DNA from: Pilimelia columellifera
GTDB taxonomy: Bacteria > Actinomycetota > Actinomycetes > Mycobacteriales > Micromonosporaceae
DNA: 64,000 bases
Assembly: GCF_039532605.1 (NCBI RefSeq)
Contig: NZ_BAAARY010000003.1
Coordinates: forward strand, 62,001 to 126,000
Reading direction: 5' to 3'
Under the pieces are notes generated by a model that saw only the letters and a list, made by a program, of their open reading frames with translations, made no database searches and had not been told where the DNA came from. A program made the position numbers and the translations under genes. Position 1 is the first letter of the stretch. The number at the start of each line of letters is the position of its first letter. Below are positions 49,471 through 57,409 of this stretch, in pieces.

Positions 49471-51447
49471 TCAGCCCGGGTCTGCCATCGACGCGTCGCC
49501 TGGCCGCGTCGCCCGACTCTCCCCGGGGGCCTGGCGGTAGACGCCCGGCGCCAGCGGCTCGAACTGGCGCGCGAGCTCCACGACGGGACGAATGAGCGCC
49601 GCGAGGTGTTCCCGGGTCTCCGGATCGGTGCTGTGGACGGTCGTGCCGCGCATCCCCCGCGTCAACAGGACTTTGTAGGTGTTGCGGATGAGCTGGTCGG
49701 CGTCGTCGTCCGAAAGCGTCTTTCGGCTCCGCAGGGCCGGGTCCTTCGAGTGCTCCCGCCTCGTCACCAGCTGGCCGTCGCGCGCGACGAGGTCCGGGCC
49801 GATGATGACGCCGGACCAGTCGTACTCGAAGCCCTGGGCGGTGTAGACGCATCCGACCTGTCCGAAGCCGCGCGGGTCCGTGGCCCAGAACGCGCTGCCT
49901 GGCGCATCCCCGACGGCCCGATCGCTCTTGAGGTTCCAGGGGCGGGCCCAGTCTCCGATCACCACGTCTGGCGGGATCTTGCCCTCCGGCGACGGGTCGC
50001 TCCATGGCCAGCGGTATCCGGCGGCGATTCGTCCGGACCATCCCTGTTCAACGCTCTGGGCCAGCTCCATTTCCATGATCACAGGGCTTTCGGCGGTGGT
50101 CAGCTCGAACAGCCCGTCGCCTGTCCAGACGAACTGCTCGGCCCCGTCGAGCCCGAGCAGACCCAGCACCCACCGCTCGTACTCCAGGCTCCCGCCACAT
50201 CGGAACTGGCCTTCCAAACGTACCTGTTGGACGTCGAGGCCGGTCGCCCTGGCGAACGCCACGATCGCCTCGGCGCTGCCGGTCTCGCCGGGCCGGACGA
50301 TCTGGTGTTCGTCGAGGAGGAACACGGGCACATGGGCCGCCGTCATCAACTCGTCGAGCTGCGGCCTGCTGCGCTCCCGGACTTCCCTGCGGGTGAACCT
50401 GTTCGCGGACGTCTCCCGCACCCGGTGGGCCTCATCACAGAGGAGGACGTCAATGCCGTTGGCCTCGGCGACCATGAAGCTGTTGAAGTACTTGAACAGG
50501 TTCTTCGTCCGGGTGGAGCCCTTCGCGGCGTAGCGGCGCAGGGTTTCGGTGAACGACCGTGAGCCAGTGGCGTGGATGACGGTCCGGCCCTGCCGGGCCA
50601 GCTCGGCCATGACGGACAGCGCGATGACGCTCTTGCCGCTGCCAGGACCGCCCTCGATCACCACCGCCGTCTTCCGGTTGGCCGCGCGCGCGTGCCGCAC
50701 CGCGTTGAGCACCAGCTCGTACGCCACCTGCTGTTCGTCCAGGAGAACGAACTGCGACCTGTCGGTCAGCTCCCGGGACGCGTGGGTGAGCAGCTGACGG
50801 CTCGGCCGGACGGCGCTGTCGAGGAGCCGGTCTGCCGCGCGGGCGCCCGACGCCGGGCTCAGCAGGCCACGGAGGAAGTCGAGGAACCGTCCTCTTCGCT
50901 GGCTGGTGAACAGGCGGCTCTGCTCGGTCTGCGCCAGTCGCAGCAGGTCCTGGACCTGGTCGTCCGCGGCGTTGTGCAGGTAGGCGACCCCACATAACGC
51001 GCCAGGGTCGTGATCCAGGGCTCCCACGAAGTCGGTCAGATACTGACAGTAGCGGCTGACCTGGATCCCGGGATGCAACTGCGGCGCTGCCATCTGCGGC
51101 ACCGCGAACAGTTCGTCGGAGCCGTCGAAGGAGGTTGTAGCACTCCACTGTTTGAGCTCGACGACGATGTACGAGTCGCCGCCCGTGACCGGATGTGTAC
51201 CGGCCAGGACCGCGTCCGCCCGTTTGCTCGTCAGCGGGAGGGAGTATTCGACCAGCACCTCTACGTCTGCCAGGCCGGCGTCAAGCAGGTCCTGGCTGAG
51301 GACGCCGAGACTCGCCTCCCAGGATCGACGTTCTGCCGGTCCTACGCCCACCCGGTTGGCCCGAAGATGATGGCTGATCTGATCGGCGAGCGTTCCTTCG
51401 TTGGCGAGGCGGGACAGTGTGGCAGCAGAACGGCGGAAGGCCGACAT
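49471..51447 (-). CDS. nuclease-helicase fusion: N-terminal PD-(D/E)XK domain and DUF2075
   Basis: 658 residues from ATG 51447. The N-terminal 110 residues contain YSLPLTSKRADAVLAG and YIVVELKQW (D78, E97, K99), a restriction-endonuclease-like fold. Then the DUF2075 ATPase: Walker A EGGPGSGKS (K272), LLCDEAHRVRE (D338, E339), LEGQFRCGGS, VYTAQGFEYDWSGVIIG and LLTRGMRGT. DUF2075 helicases frequently occur in phage-defence or mobile loci, sometimes with Schlafen or nuclease domains. It is convergent with the helicase operon and divergent from a small unknown gene. Confidence 0.85.
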   Translation of the reverse strand: MSAFRRSAATLSRLANEGTLADQISHHLRANRVGVGPAERRSWEASLGVLSQDLLDAGLADVEVLVEYSLPLTSKRADAVLAGTHPVTGGDSYIVVELKQWSATTSFDGSDELFAVPQMAAPQLHPGIQVSRYCQYLTDFVGALDHDPGALCGVAYLHNAADDQVQDLLRLAQTEQSRLFTSQRRGRFLDFLRGLLSPASGARAADRLLDSAVRPSRQLLTHASRELTDRSQFVLLDEQQVAYELVLNAVRHARAANRKTAVVIEGGPGSGKSVIALSVMAELARQGRTVIHATGSRSFTETLRRYAAKGSTRTKNLFKYFNSFMVAEANGIDVLLCDEAHRVRETSANRFTRREVRERSRPQLDELMTAAHVPVFLLDEHQIVRPGETGSAEAIVAFARATGLDVQQVRLEGQFRCGGSLEYERWVLGLLGLDGAEQFVWTGDGLFELTTAESPVIMEMELAQSVEQGWSGRIAAGYRWPWSDPSPEGKIPPDVVIGDWARPWNLKSDRAVGDAPGSAFWATDPRGFGQVGCVYTAQGFEYDWSGVIIGPDLVARDGQLVTRREHSKDPALRSRKTLSDDDADQLIRNTYKVLLTRGMRGTTVHSTDPETREHLAALIRPVVELARQFEPLAPGVYRQAPGESRATRPGDASMADPG

Positions 51448-51496
51448 TCGGATTTGCTCCCGGGCAGCACGAAGACGTGCGGAGGGAGGCGTATCC

Positions 51497-51874
51497 GTGG
51501 TGCGGAAGCCTGTCGGTGACCGCTGTGATGGCGTCGACCTTAGCCAACTCGTTGTCCTATGGCGACTCTCCGACTACGCGGCGTGTTGCGGCGATTGGCC
51601 GACCGCCGTCCTGCCGATCGGCAGCTTCGATCTCGTGCTCCGACGAGCACGCCGCCTGGCCCGGCATGTGAGCGTCAGCCACCGGACTCTCAGCGCGGTG
51701 ACGCACGCCGACCACGTCAGCGACGAGCGCCGGCTGCTCTTGGTCCACGGAATGAGCGCCTACACCAGGTCCGGCATCATCGGCCGTCCGTCGCTGGGTA
51801 CGGCGGCCAAGGGCAGGTCGCGGATCGAGAGCCTGGTCAGGAGTTTCCGGAGCCACCTTGACGCTATGCGCTGA
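51497..51874 (+). CDS. hypothetical protein (125 aa) divergent from the DUF2075 gene
   Basis: GTG 51497 follows GGGAGG. The 125-residue product has coding-like third positions (mostly G/C), which is the main support. It contains LVVLWRLSDYAACCGDWPTA, a basic helix LRRARRLARH, and a C-terminus with GIIGRPSLGTAAKGRSRIE. No family was recognised. The tight divergent placement (49 bp) next to the nuclease-helicase suggests a regulator or antitoxin-like partner, but this is a guess. GC content is lower than in neighbouring genes. Confidence 0.5.
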   Translation: MVRKPVGDRCDGVDLSQLVVLWRLSDYAACCGDWPTAVLPIGSFDLVLRRARRLARHVSVSHRTLSAVTHADHVSDERRLLLVHGMSAYTRSGIIGRPSLGTAAKGRSRIESLVRSFRSHLDAMR

Positions 51875-51936
51875 AAAGGGGCGGACGACCGCGCCGTGGC
51901 GCTGTCGCCCGCCGTTGACGGTCGGGTGGGGCCGGT

Positions 51937-52221
51937 TCAGTCGAGTATTTTCACGTCTTTGGTGAAGTAGACGCGGTCCTTGACGCTGCGGGCGTCGGGT
52001 TTGGGCTCGGGGTAGTAGACGGCCGCGTCGTCGCAGCGCTCGCCGTCGAGTTCCAGCGAGTAGTACGAGGCGCGCCCTTTCCAGAGACACACGGTGTGTT
52101 TCTCCGACGGGCGCAGCAGATCCTCGCGCAGAGACGCGCGGGGGAAGTAGCGGTTGCCCTCCAACACCACGATGTCATCGCTCTCGGCAATGACGACGTC
52201 GTTCCACACGGCCTTTGGCAT
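51937..52221 (-). CDS. DUF427 domain protein
   Basis: 94 residues. DUF427 signatures: MPKAVWNDVVIAESDD, VLEGNRYFPRASL, HTVCLWKGRASYYSLELDG and a final VYYPEPKP. The small fold forms a ligand-binding pocket of unknown ligand. TAGCGT 6 nt upstream of the ATG (minus strand) suggests leaderless transcription. Isolated, convergent with the preceding small gene. Confidence 0.9.
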   Translation of the reverse strand: MPKAVWNDVVIAESDDIVVLEGNRYFPRASLREDLLRPSEKHTVCLWKGRASYYSLELDGERCDDAAVYYPEPKPDARSVKDRVYFTKDVKILD

Positions 52222-52227
52222 CTCTCC

Positions 52228-52233
52228 ACGCTA
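52228..52233 (-). promoter_or_regulatory. -10 box TAGCGT of the DUF427 gene
   Basis: On the minus strand TAGCGT is followed by 6 nt (GGAGAG) and ATG 52221. GGAGAG could also serve as a weak ribosome site. Confidence 0.5.
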
Positions 52234-52360
52234 GCGCGCAGATCGCCGGGCAACGCCCGCTATCAACCTTTTTTGTGGGCTGCTTCCCGAGACTGGGCAT
52301 ATAGGCGCCCGAGTGGCCTCGGCAAACTCGGACACGACGGCGCAAAACACAACGCGACAC

Positions 52361-54535
52361 TCAGCGGGATCGCGCGTCGGTCGCGGGTTGGCCGACGGCC
52401 AGCCGGCGCAACTGTTCAGGCGGGTACGCCGGGCCCAGGAACCAGCCCTGCGCGGTGTCGCAGCCGAGGGCGCTCAGCCGCTGCGCCTGCGCGTACGTCT
52501 CCACGCCCTCGGCGGTGACGGTGAGGTCGATGGCGTGGGCGAGGCGGACCAGCGCGTCGACGATCTGCTCCTCGACGGCCGGGGCCCCGCCCTGCTCGGC
52601 CTGGTCCAGCCCGGCGATGAACGGGCGCGGGAGCTTGAGCGTGTGCACCGGCAGGCTGCGCAGGTAGGCCAGGTTCGAGTATCCGGTGCCGAAGTCGTCG
52701 ATGGCGACCCGGACCCCGCCGTCCGCCAGCGTCCGCAGCGCCCGCAGTCCGGCGCCGTGCGGGGACATCAAGGCGCTCTCGGTCAGCTCCAGCTGTAGCC
52801 GCGAGGCCGGCAGCCCGGCGGCGACCAGCGCCTCGCCGATGTCGCTGACCAGCGAGTCCTCCTGGGTCTGCGCCACCGAGAGATTGACGCTCACGAAAAG
52901 GTCGTGGTCGGGGAACGACACCGCCGCCTGCCGGCACGCCTGCCGGAGCACATGCCGGCCGAGCGGGACGATGAATCCGGTCTCCTCCGCCAACGCGATG
53001 AACCGGTCCGGCGGCAGCAGCCCCAGCTCCGGGTGCCGCCACCGCACCAGCGCCTCCAACCCCAGCAGCTTCTGCCCGGGCAGGGCGACGATCGGCTGGT
53101 AGACGAGGGTGAACTCGCCGCGCTCCAGCGCGTCGGGCATGTCCGCCGACAGCGCGTACCGGGCGGACTCCTCGGCGACCATCGCCGGGTCGTAGCGCAC
53201 CCACCGGCCGCGACCGGCGGCCTTGGCCTGGTAGAGGGTGACGTCCGCGGCCTTCATGATCTCGGCGGGCTCGGTGGCGGCGGCCGGCTGCTCGACCACG
53301 CCGATGCTCGCGCCGACCCGGAGCCGGTGGGCGCCGAGCGAGATCGGGGCGGTCAGCGCGGTGAGCGCGGCCTCGGCGAGGATCTCCAGCTGGTCGGGGC
53401 CGGAGCACCGCTCGACCAGGATGACGAACTCGTCTCCGCCCATCCGGGCAGCCAGGTGGCCGAAGGCCCGGGCGCAGTCGCTGAGCCTTCCCGCCACGGC
53501 GACCAGCAGCTCGTCGCCGACGTCGTGGCCGAGGCTGTCGTTGATCCGCTTGAAGCCGTCCAGGTCGAGGTAGCAGACGCCGATCCGGTCGGTCGGCCCG
53601 GCGTTGGCGATCGCGTCGGCGAGGCGCTCGGTGAAGAGGCTGCGGTTGGGCAGGCCGGTCAGCGGATCGTGCGCCGCCTGGTGCCGCAGCCGGGCCTGGA
53701 GGTGGTGCCGTTCGGTGACGTCGTCGACCATGGCGACGGTGAACTGCGGCTCGCCAGCGTCATCGCGGATCACCGACACCGACAGCTCGGTCCACACCAC
53801 GTCGCCGTCGCGCCGGTAGTACGCCTTCTCCATCCGGATGTGGTCCACCTCGCCGGAGAACACCCGGCGGTAGTCCTCCCACATCCTCGCCGGGTCGCTG
53901 GGGTGACGCAGCTCTGGGATGGTCATCCCGCGCATCTCCTCGACCGGGTAGCCGAGCAGGTCGGCGAAGGCCTGGTTGACCTGGATGATCCGGCCGAACA
54001 TGTCGGAGATCCCGATGCCGAACCCCGCGCCGGCGAAGATGGCCCGGAACCGGGCCTCGCTCTGCCGGGCGGCCCGTTCGACCCCGGACTGCGCCCTGAT
54101 GATCGCCTGTGCCAGTCGTTCCTGCTCCCGTAGCGTCGCGGCGCGTAGCTGGGTGGTGAAGCCGCGCGCGAAGGCGCCGGCGGCGGCCGTCGCCGGCGGG
54201 CCCGGCGTCAGCCGTTCGCCCAGCACCAGCAGCGAGGTCTCCAGCGCGGCGGGGTCGGTGAGGTGGGCATCGACGAGTGTGGCCCCCGCCCGCCGACCCC
54301 ACTCTGCGAGGGATGCCTCGGCGTCGGCGGACCCCCTGGCCGTTTCGAGGTCGGCGGCCAGCGCGGTGAGCAGTCCGCGCAGCTCTGGCGGGCGCAGCGG
54401 CGTGTACGTGGTGGCCGACAGCCGTCGCGCCCATTCGGTGGGCAGACGCTGTGACCAGGACGGGCCGCCGCCCCCGTCAGCCCTTGTGGCCAACGCCGGC
54501 GTAGGCGGCGATCCGCTCTGGGCGGTCGATCGCAT
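52361..54535 (-). CDS. PAS-GGDEF-EAL cyclic di-GMP protein
   Basis: 724 residues if ATG 54535 is used; TTG 54493 would reduce overlap with the methyltransferase. Order: N-terminal helical region, PAS (FGIGISDMFGRIIQVNQAF), GGDEF with intact RMGGDEF, and EAL with LLGLEALVRWRHP, LELTESAL, DDFGTGYSNLAYL and AEGVET. The consensus KIDRSF is LKLPRPF here (Asp to Pro). Both synthase and hydrolase motifs look intact, so net activity is unclear. This architecture, next to a DUF574-type methyltransferase, is common in Streptomyces. Cytoplasmic; PAS may sense a ligand. Confidence 0.88.
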   Translation of the reverse strand: MRSTAQSGSPPTPALATRADGGGGPSWSQRLPTEWARRLSATTYTPLRPPELRGLLTALAADLETARGSADAEASLAEWGRRAGATLVDAHLTDPAALETSLLVLGERLTPGPPATAAAGAFARGFTTQLRAATLREQERLAQAIIRAQSGVERAARQSEARFRAIFAGAGFGIGISDMFGRIIQVNQAFADLLGYPVEEMRGMTIPELRHPSDPARMWEDYRRVFSGEVDHIRMEKAYYRRDGDVVWTELSVSVIRDDAGEPQFTVAMVDDVTERHHLQARLRHQAAHDPLTGLPNRSLFTERLADAIANAGPTDRIGVCYLDLDGFKRINDSLGHDVGDELLVAVAGRLSDCARAFGHLAARMGGDEFVILVERCSGPDQLEILAEAALTALTAPISLGAHRLRVGASIGVVEQPAAATEPAEIMKAADVTLYQAKAAGRGRWVRYDPAMVAEESARYALSADMPDALERGEFTLVYQPIVALPGQKLLGLEALVRWRHPELGLLPPDRFIALAEETGFIVPLGRHVLRQACRQAAVSFPDHDLFVSVNLSVAQTQEDSLVSDIGEALVAAGLPASRLQLELTESALMSPHGAGLRALRTLADGGVRVAIDDFGTGYSNLAYLRSLPVHTLKLPRPFIAGLDQAEQGGAPAVEEQIVDALVRLAHAIDLTVTAEGVETYAQAQRLSALGCDTAQGWFLGPAYPPEQLRRLAVGQPATDARSR

Positions 54536-55277
54536 CCTCCAGGTCCGGGCGCCACAGCGGGATGAACACGACGCCGGGCTCGATCATGCGGAGCCCGGAG
54601 AAAAGGCCGCGCACCTCGGCGTACGGGCGGGCGTGGATCTGGGTGCTGGTGCGGGCGGACAGCTGCTGCGCCTCGATGAGCGCGGCCGGCTGCTCATCGA
54701 AGGTGGCGTGCGAGATGAGCAGGTAGCTGCCGGTCGCCAGCGGCTCGATGAGCGCGTCGACGATCCCGCCGGGATTGTCGTTGTCGGACAGGAAGTGCAG
54801 CACGCCGGCCAGCAGCACCGCCACCGGTCGGTGGAAGTCGATGAGGCCGAGCTGGCGTACCTCGGCCAGGATCCGCTCAGGCTCGCGCAGGTCCCCGGCC
54901 AGGACGGCGGCCCGGGGGTCGCCGGCCAGGATCGCCTCGCTGTGCGCGACCGCCACCGGGTCGACATCGATGTAGACGACGGTGGTGTCCGGGGCCAGCC
55001 GCTGGGCGATCTCGTGGACATTGCCGACGGTGGGGATCCCGGATCCGATGTCGACGAACTGACGTACGCCGGCCTCGACGAGGAACTGCACCGCTCGGCG
55101 CAGGAACACCCGGTTGGCGCGCATGGTCTCGGCGATCTCGGGGGAGCGTCGCGTCAGCTCGTCGCCGAGGGCGCGGTCGGCGGCGAAGTTGTGCGCCCCG
55201 CCAAGCAGGTAGTCGTAGACGCGGGCGGCGCTGGGGTGGCTTACATCGATGCTGTCAGGGGCCCAGGTCGGATGCAT
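54477..55277 (-). CDS. SAM-dependent methyltransferase, DUF574/Methyltransf_19 family
   Basis: 266 residues from ATG 55277 (GAGGTGA upstream). Family opening: DVSHPSAARVYDYLLGG, then FVDIGSGIPTVGNVHEIAQ (SAM loop), VVYIDVDPVAVAHS (motif II) and PVAVLLAGVLHFLSDND. These proteins are very abundant in actinobacteria; no substrate is known. The 3' end overlaps the PAS-GGDEF-EAL gene start, so the two are probably co-translated. Confidence 0.9.
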   Translation of the reverse strand: MHPTWAPDSIDVSHPSAARVYDYLLGGAHNFAADRALGDELTRRSPEIAETMRANRVFLRRAVQFLVEAGVRQFVDIGSGIPTVGNVHEIAQRLAPDTTVVYIDVDPVAVAHSEAILAGDPRAAVLAGDLREPERILAEVRQLGLIDFHRPVAVLLAGVLHFLSDNDNPGGIVDALIEPLATGSYLLISHATFDEQPAALIEAQQLSARTSTQIHARPYAEVRGLFSGLRMIEPGVVFIPLWRPDLEDAIDRPERIAAYAGVGHKG

Positions 55278-55356
55278 GAGGTCACCTCGATGGGGGTGGA
55301 CGGGGTGCCCTTAACGTATCCGACCCGTCCGACGCCCGTCGGGCGCCTGCGACCGT

Positions 55357-55737
55357 CTACTGAGGTCCAGCTGGCGCGGCGGTGAGGTGGGTGTGGACGC
55401 AGGCGAGCAGGTCGGCCGGGGTGAACGGCTTGACCAGCACGGCGTCGGCGCCGACCTGGGCCGCGCGGTGGTCACCGGGGTTGACGACCCCGGTGACCAG
55501 GACCACCGGCGTGTGGCGCAGCTCGCCGTCGTGGCGGACCTCGTCGCAGAGTAGGAAGCCGTTGATGAGCGGCATGTCGACGTCGGTGAGGATGAGGTCC
55601 GGTCGGATCCGACGGATTTCCCGTAGCGCGGTCTCGCCGTCGCCGACCGTCTCCACCTTGTGCCCGTCCGCGGTGAGGATCCGGGTGAGGATCTCTCGGG
55701 CGGACGGGTCGTCGTCGGCGGCGAGAATCAGCGCCAT
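55357..55737 (-). CDS. single-domain response regulator receiver
   Basis: 126 residues; ATG 55737 was chosen because AAAGG is 7 nt upstream (a second ATG 6 nt earlier has poor spacing). CheY-like fold: LILAADDDPSARE (acidic pocket), LILTDVDMPLINGF (phosphorylatable Asp about 53), VVLVTG (Thr) and VKPFTP (Lys). No output domain, so it signals through protein contacts. It lies divergent from a GAF pseudo-kinase that probably shares control. Confidence 0.9.
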   Translation of the reverse strand: MALILAADDDPSAREILTRILTADGHKVETVGDGETALREIRRIRPDLILTDVDMPLINGFLLCDEVRHDGELRHTPVVLVTGVVNPGDHRAAQVGADAVLVKPFTPADLLACVHTHLTAAPAGPQ

Positions 55738-55782
55738 CGGCATGCCTTTCTGACGTGGCCCGCCGGCTGCGGAGGCCCGCTT

Positions 55783-55796
55783 TGATACTACTATCA
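55783..55796. promoter_or_regulatory. palindrome TGATA-N4-TATCA between divergent genes
   Basis: TGATACTACTATCA: arms TGATA and TATCA with a 4-nt centre, in a locally A/T-rich stretch, 46 bp from the receiver start. Possible operator. Confidence 0.35.
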
Positions 55797-55904
55797 GTAC
55801 GGGATCAACTACTTGGCGTAGTCTCAGATGCTGGCGGGGTGTTCGTGCGACAGCTGAGCATTCCCGGGACTGACGGGGAACGACTGATCCGCCAGGAGGC
55901 GGCC

Positions 55905-57146
55905 ATGGCGACAAGGACCACCTCGCCGGCGAGCTGGACCTCCCCGCCCAAGCCGGCGGACGAGGCGGACCGGCTCGTCAGACTCCACCAGCTCAACGTG
56001 CTCGACAGCCCGCCTGAGGCCGAATTCGACCAGATCGTCGCGCTGGCCTCCAAAGTCTGCGGGACCACCGTCAGCCTGGTGAGCCTCATCGACGCCGACC
56101 GGCAGTGGTTCAAGGCCCGACTCGGCCTGGACCTCCAGGAGACCTCGCGCGACCTGTCCTTCTGCGCCTACGCGATCCTCGGCAAGGACCTGCTGGTCGT
56201 GCCGGACGCCACCCGAGACGAGCGGTTCGCCGAGAACCCCCTGGTCACCGGCCCGGCAGGCGTGCGTTTCTACGCCGGCGCTCCGCTCGTCACCAGTGAC
56301 GGCTTCGCCCTGGGCACGCTGTGCGTGGTCGACGGCGAGCCGCACCGGCTCAGTTTCGACCAGCTCCAGGCGTTGCGGGCGCTGGCCAGGCAGGTCACCG
56401 CCCAGCTGGAGCTGCGGCACTTCGCCGCCGTGTTCAACCAGGTCAGCCACTCGCGGGCCGAGGCCGACCGCCGGGTCGACGAGCTGGTCACGCTCGTTGA
56501 CGCGCAGCTGCGCGGACCACTGACCGACGTGCGCGCCTACCTCGACCACCTCGCCGCCGGTGGCGAGTTGGAGCCCGAGGTGGCCGCGCGGGCCGCGACC
56601 GCGGTCCAGGATCACGCCGTCGGTCTGCGTACCCTCGTCGACGACGTGCTCGCGGTCGTGGGCGTCGATGACGGGGCCACCCTCCGGATGCGTCGGCTCG
56701 ACCTCAGCCGGCTCACCACCCGGGCGGTGGAGGCGGTCCGGCCGATCGCCCACGCCAAAGGCATCTGGATCGTCCACCAGTCGGGACCGGAGCTGCCCGT
56801 TCTGGTCGACCCGATCCGACTGGAGCAGGCGTTGGGCCACCTGCTGTTCGCGGCCGTCAAGTACACGCCCGACGGCGGCCGGATCCAGGTCGCGACGGGC
56901 GCCGAGTCCGGGCCGGCGGTCCGGATCGAGGATCTGGACGCCCCCGACGGCGCGCACCCGCACCTGTTCGAGCACCTGCACCGCGTCATCAGCCGGGGCG
57001 AGGACCCAGAAGGCACGGACCGGGGTCTGACGGTCACCAAGCAGATCCTCGACATCCACCACGCCACGTTGACGATGTCCGACCGCCCCGGCGAGGGCAC
57101 CTCGCTGCACGTGGTGTTCCCCGCGGCGCCTGAACTGGTCAGCTGA
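55905..57146 (+). CDS. GAF-domain protein with degenerate histidine kinase core
   Basis: 413 residues from ATG 55905 (GGAGGC upstream). N-terminal GAF domain at about 30-170: LNVLDSPPEAEFDQIVALA, DADRQWFKARLGLD, SFCAYAILGKDLLVVPDA and GFALGTLCVVD. The kinase-like part is degenerate: the HisKA position reads LVDAQLRGPLTDVRAYLDHL, with no phosphoacceptor His where VSHELRTPLT is expected. The N-box Asn is missing (LLFAAVKYTPDGGR) and the G-box is reduced to RIEDLDAP. It likely works as a sensory scaffold, perhaps with the adjacent receiver. Confidence 0.82.
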   Translation: MATRTTSPASWTSPPKPADEADRLVRLHQLNVLDSPPEAEFDQIVALASKVCGTTVSLVSLIDADRQWFKARLGLDLQETSRDLSFCAYAILGKDLLVVPDATRDERFAENPLVTGPAGVRFYAGAPLVTSDGFALGTLCVVDGEPHRLSFDQLQALRALARQVTAQLELRHFAAVFNQVSHSRAEADRRVDELVTLVDAQLRGPLTDVRAYLDHLAAGGELEPEVAARAATAVQDHAVGLRTLVDDVLAVVGVDDGATLRMRRLDLSRLTTRAVEAVRPIAHAKGIWIVHQSGPELPVLVDPIRLEQALGHLLFAAVKYTPDGGRIQVATGAESGPAVRIEDLDAPDGAHPHLFEHLHRVISRGEDPEGTDRGLTVTKQILDIHHATLTMSDRPGEGTSLHVVFPAAPELVS

Positions 57147-57167
57147 CCCCACCCCGCGCGCCTGCCT

Positions 57168-57201
57168 GCGCCGTACGCCCGCCGAGTCGGGCGTACGGCG
57201 C
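57168..57201. terminator. strong hairpin after the GAF gene
   Basis: Perfect 14-bp stem GCGCCGTACGCCCG / CGGGCGTACGGCGC with a 6-nt loop, 22 bp past the stop; no U-run. Confidence 0.75.
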
Positions 57202-57409
57202 ATGTCGTCCAACCGGCTGACGTCCGGCTGAGGGCCTACAGCCCCCGCCGGGTCCGGCCACGGTTCCCACTCAGTTTCCTTCATGCCGCCGGGGCGCTGC
57301 CGATCACAGCCTCACGTCCCGGCCACCACCCGGCCGGAACAGGACACCGCAGCGACCACCCAGGTCACCGCGGTGAGGATGGCCTGTTCTCACCCCCGGA
57401 GGAGCACGG

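Noticed and set aside
57202..57409. Riboswitch upstream of the secreted papain-type protease
   Set aside because: Long leader with some pairing potential, but I could not match the conserved core of the ydaO, c-di-GMP or other classes.
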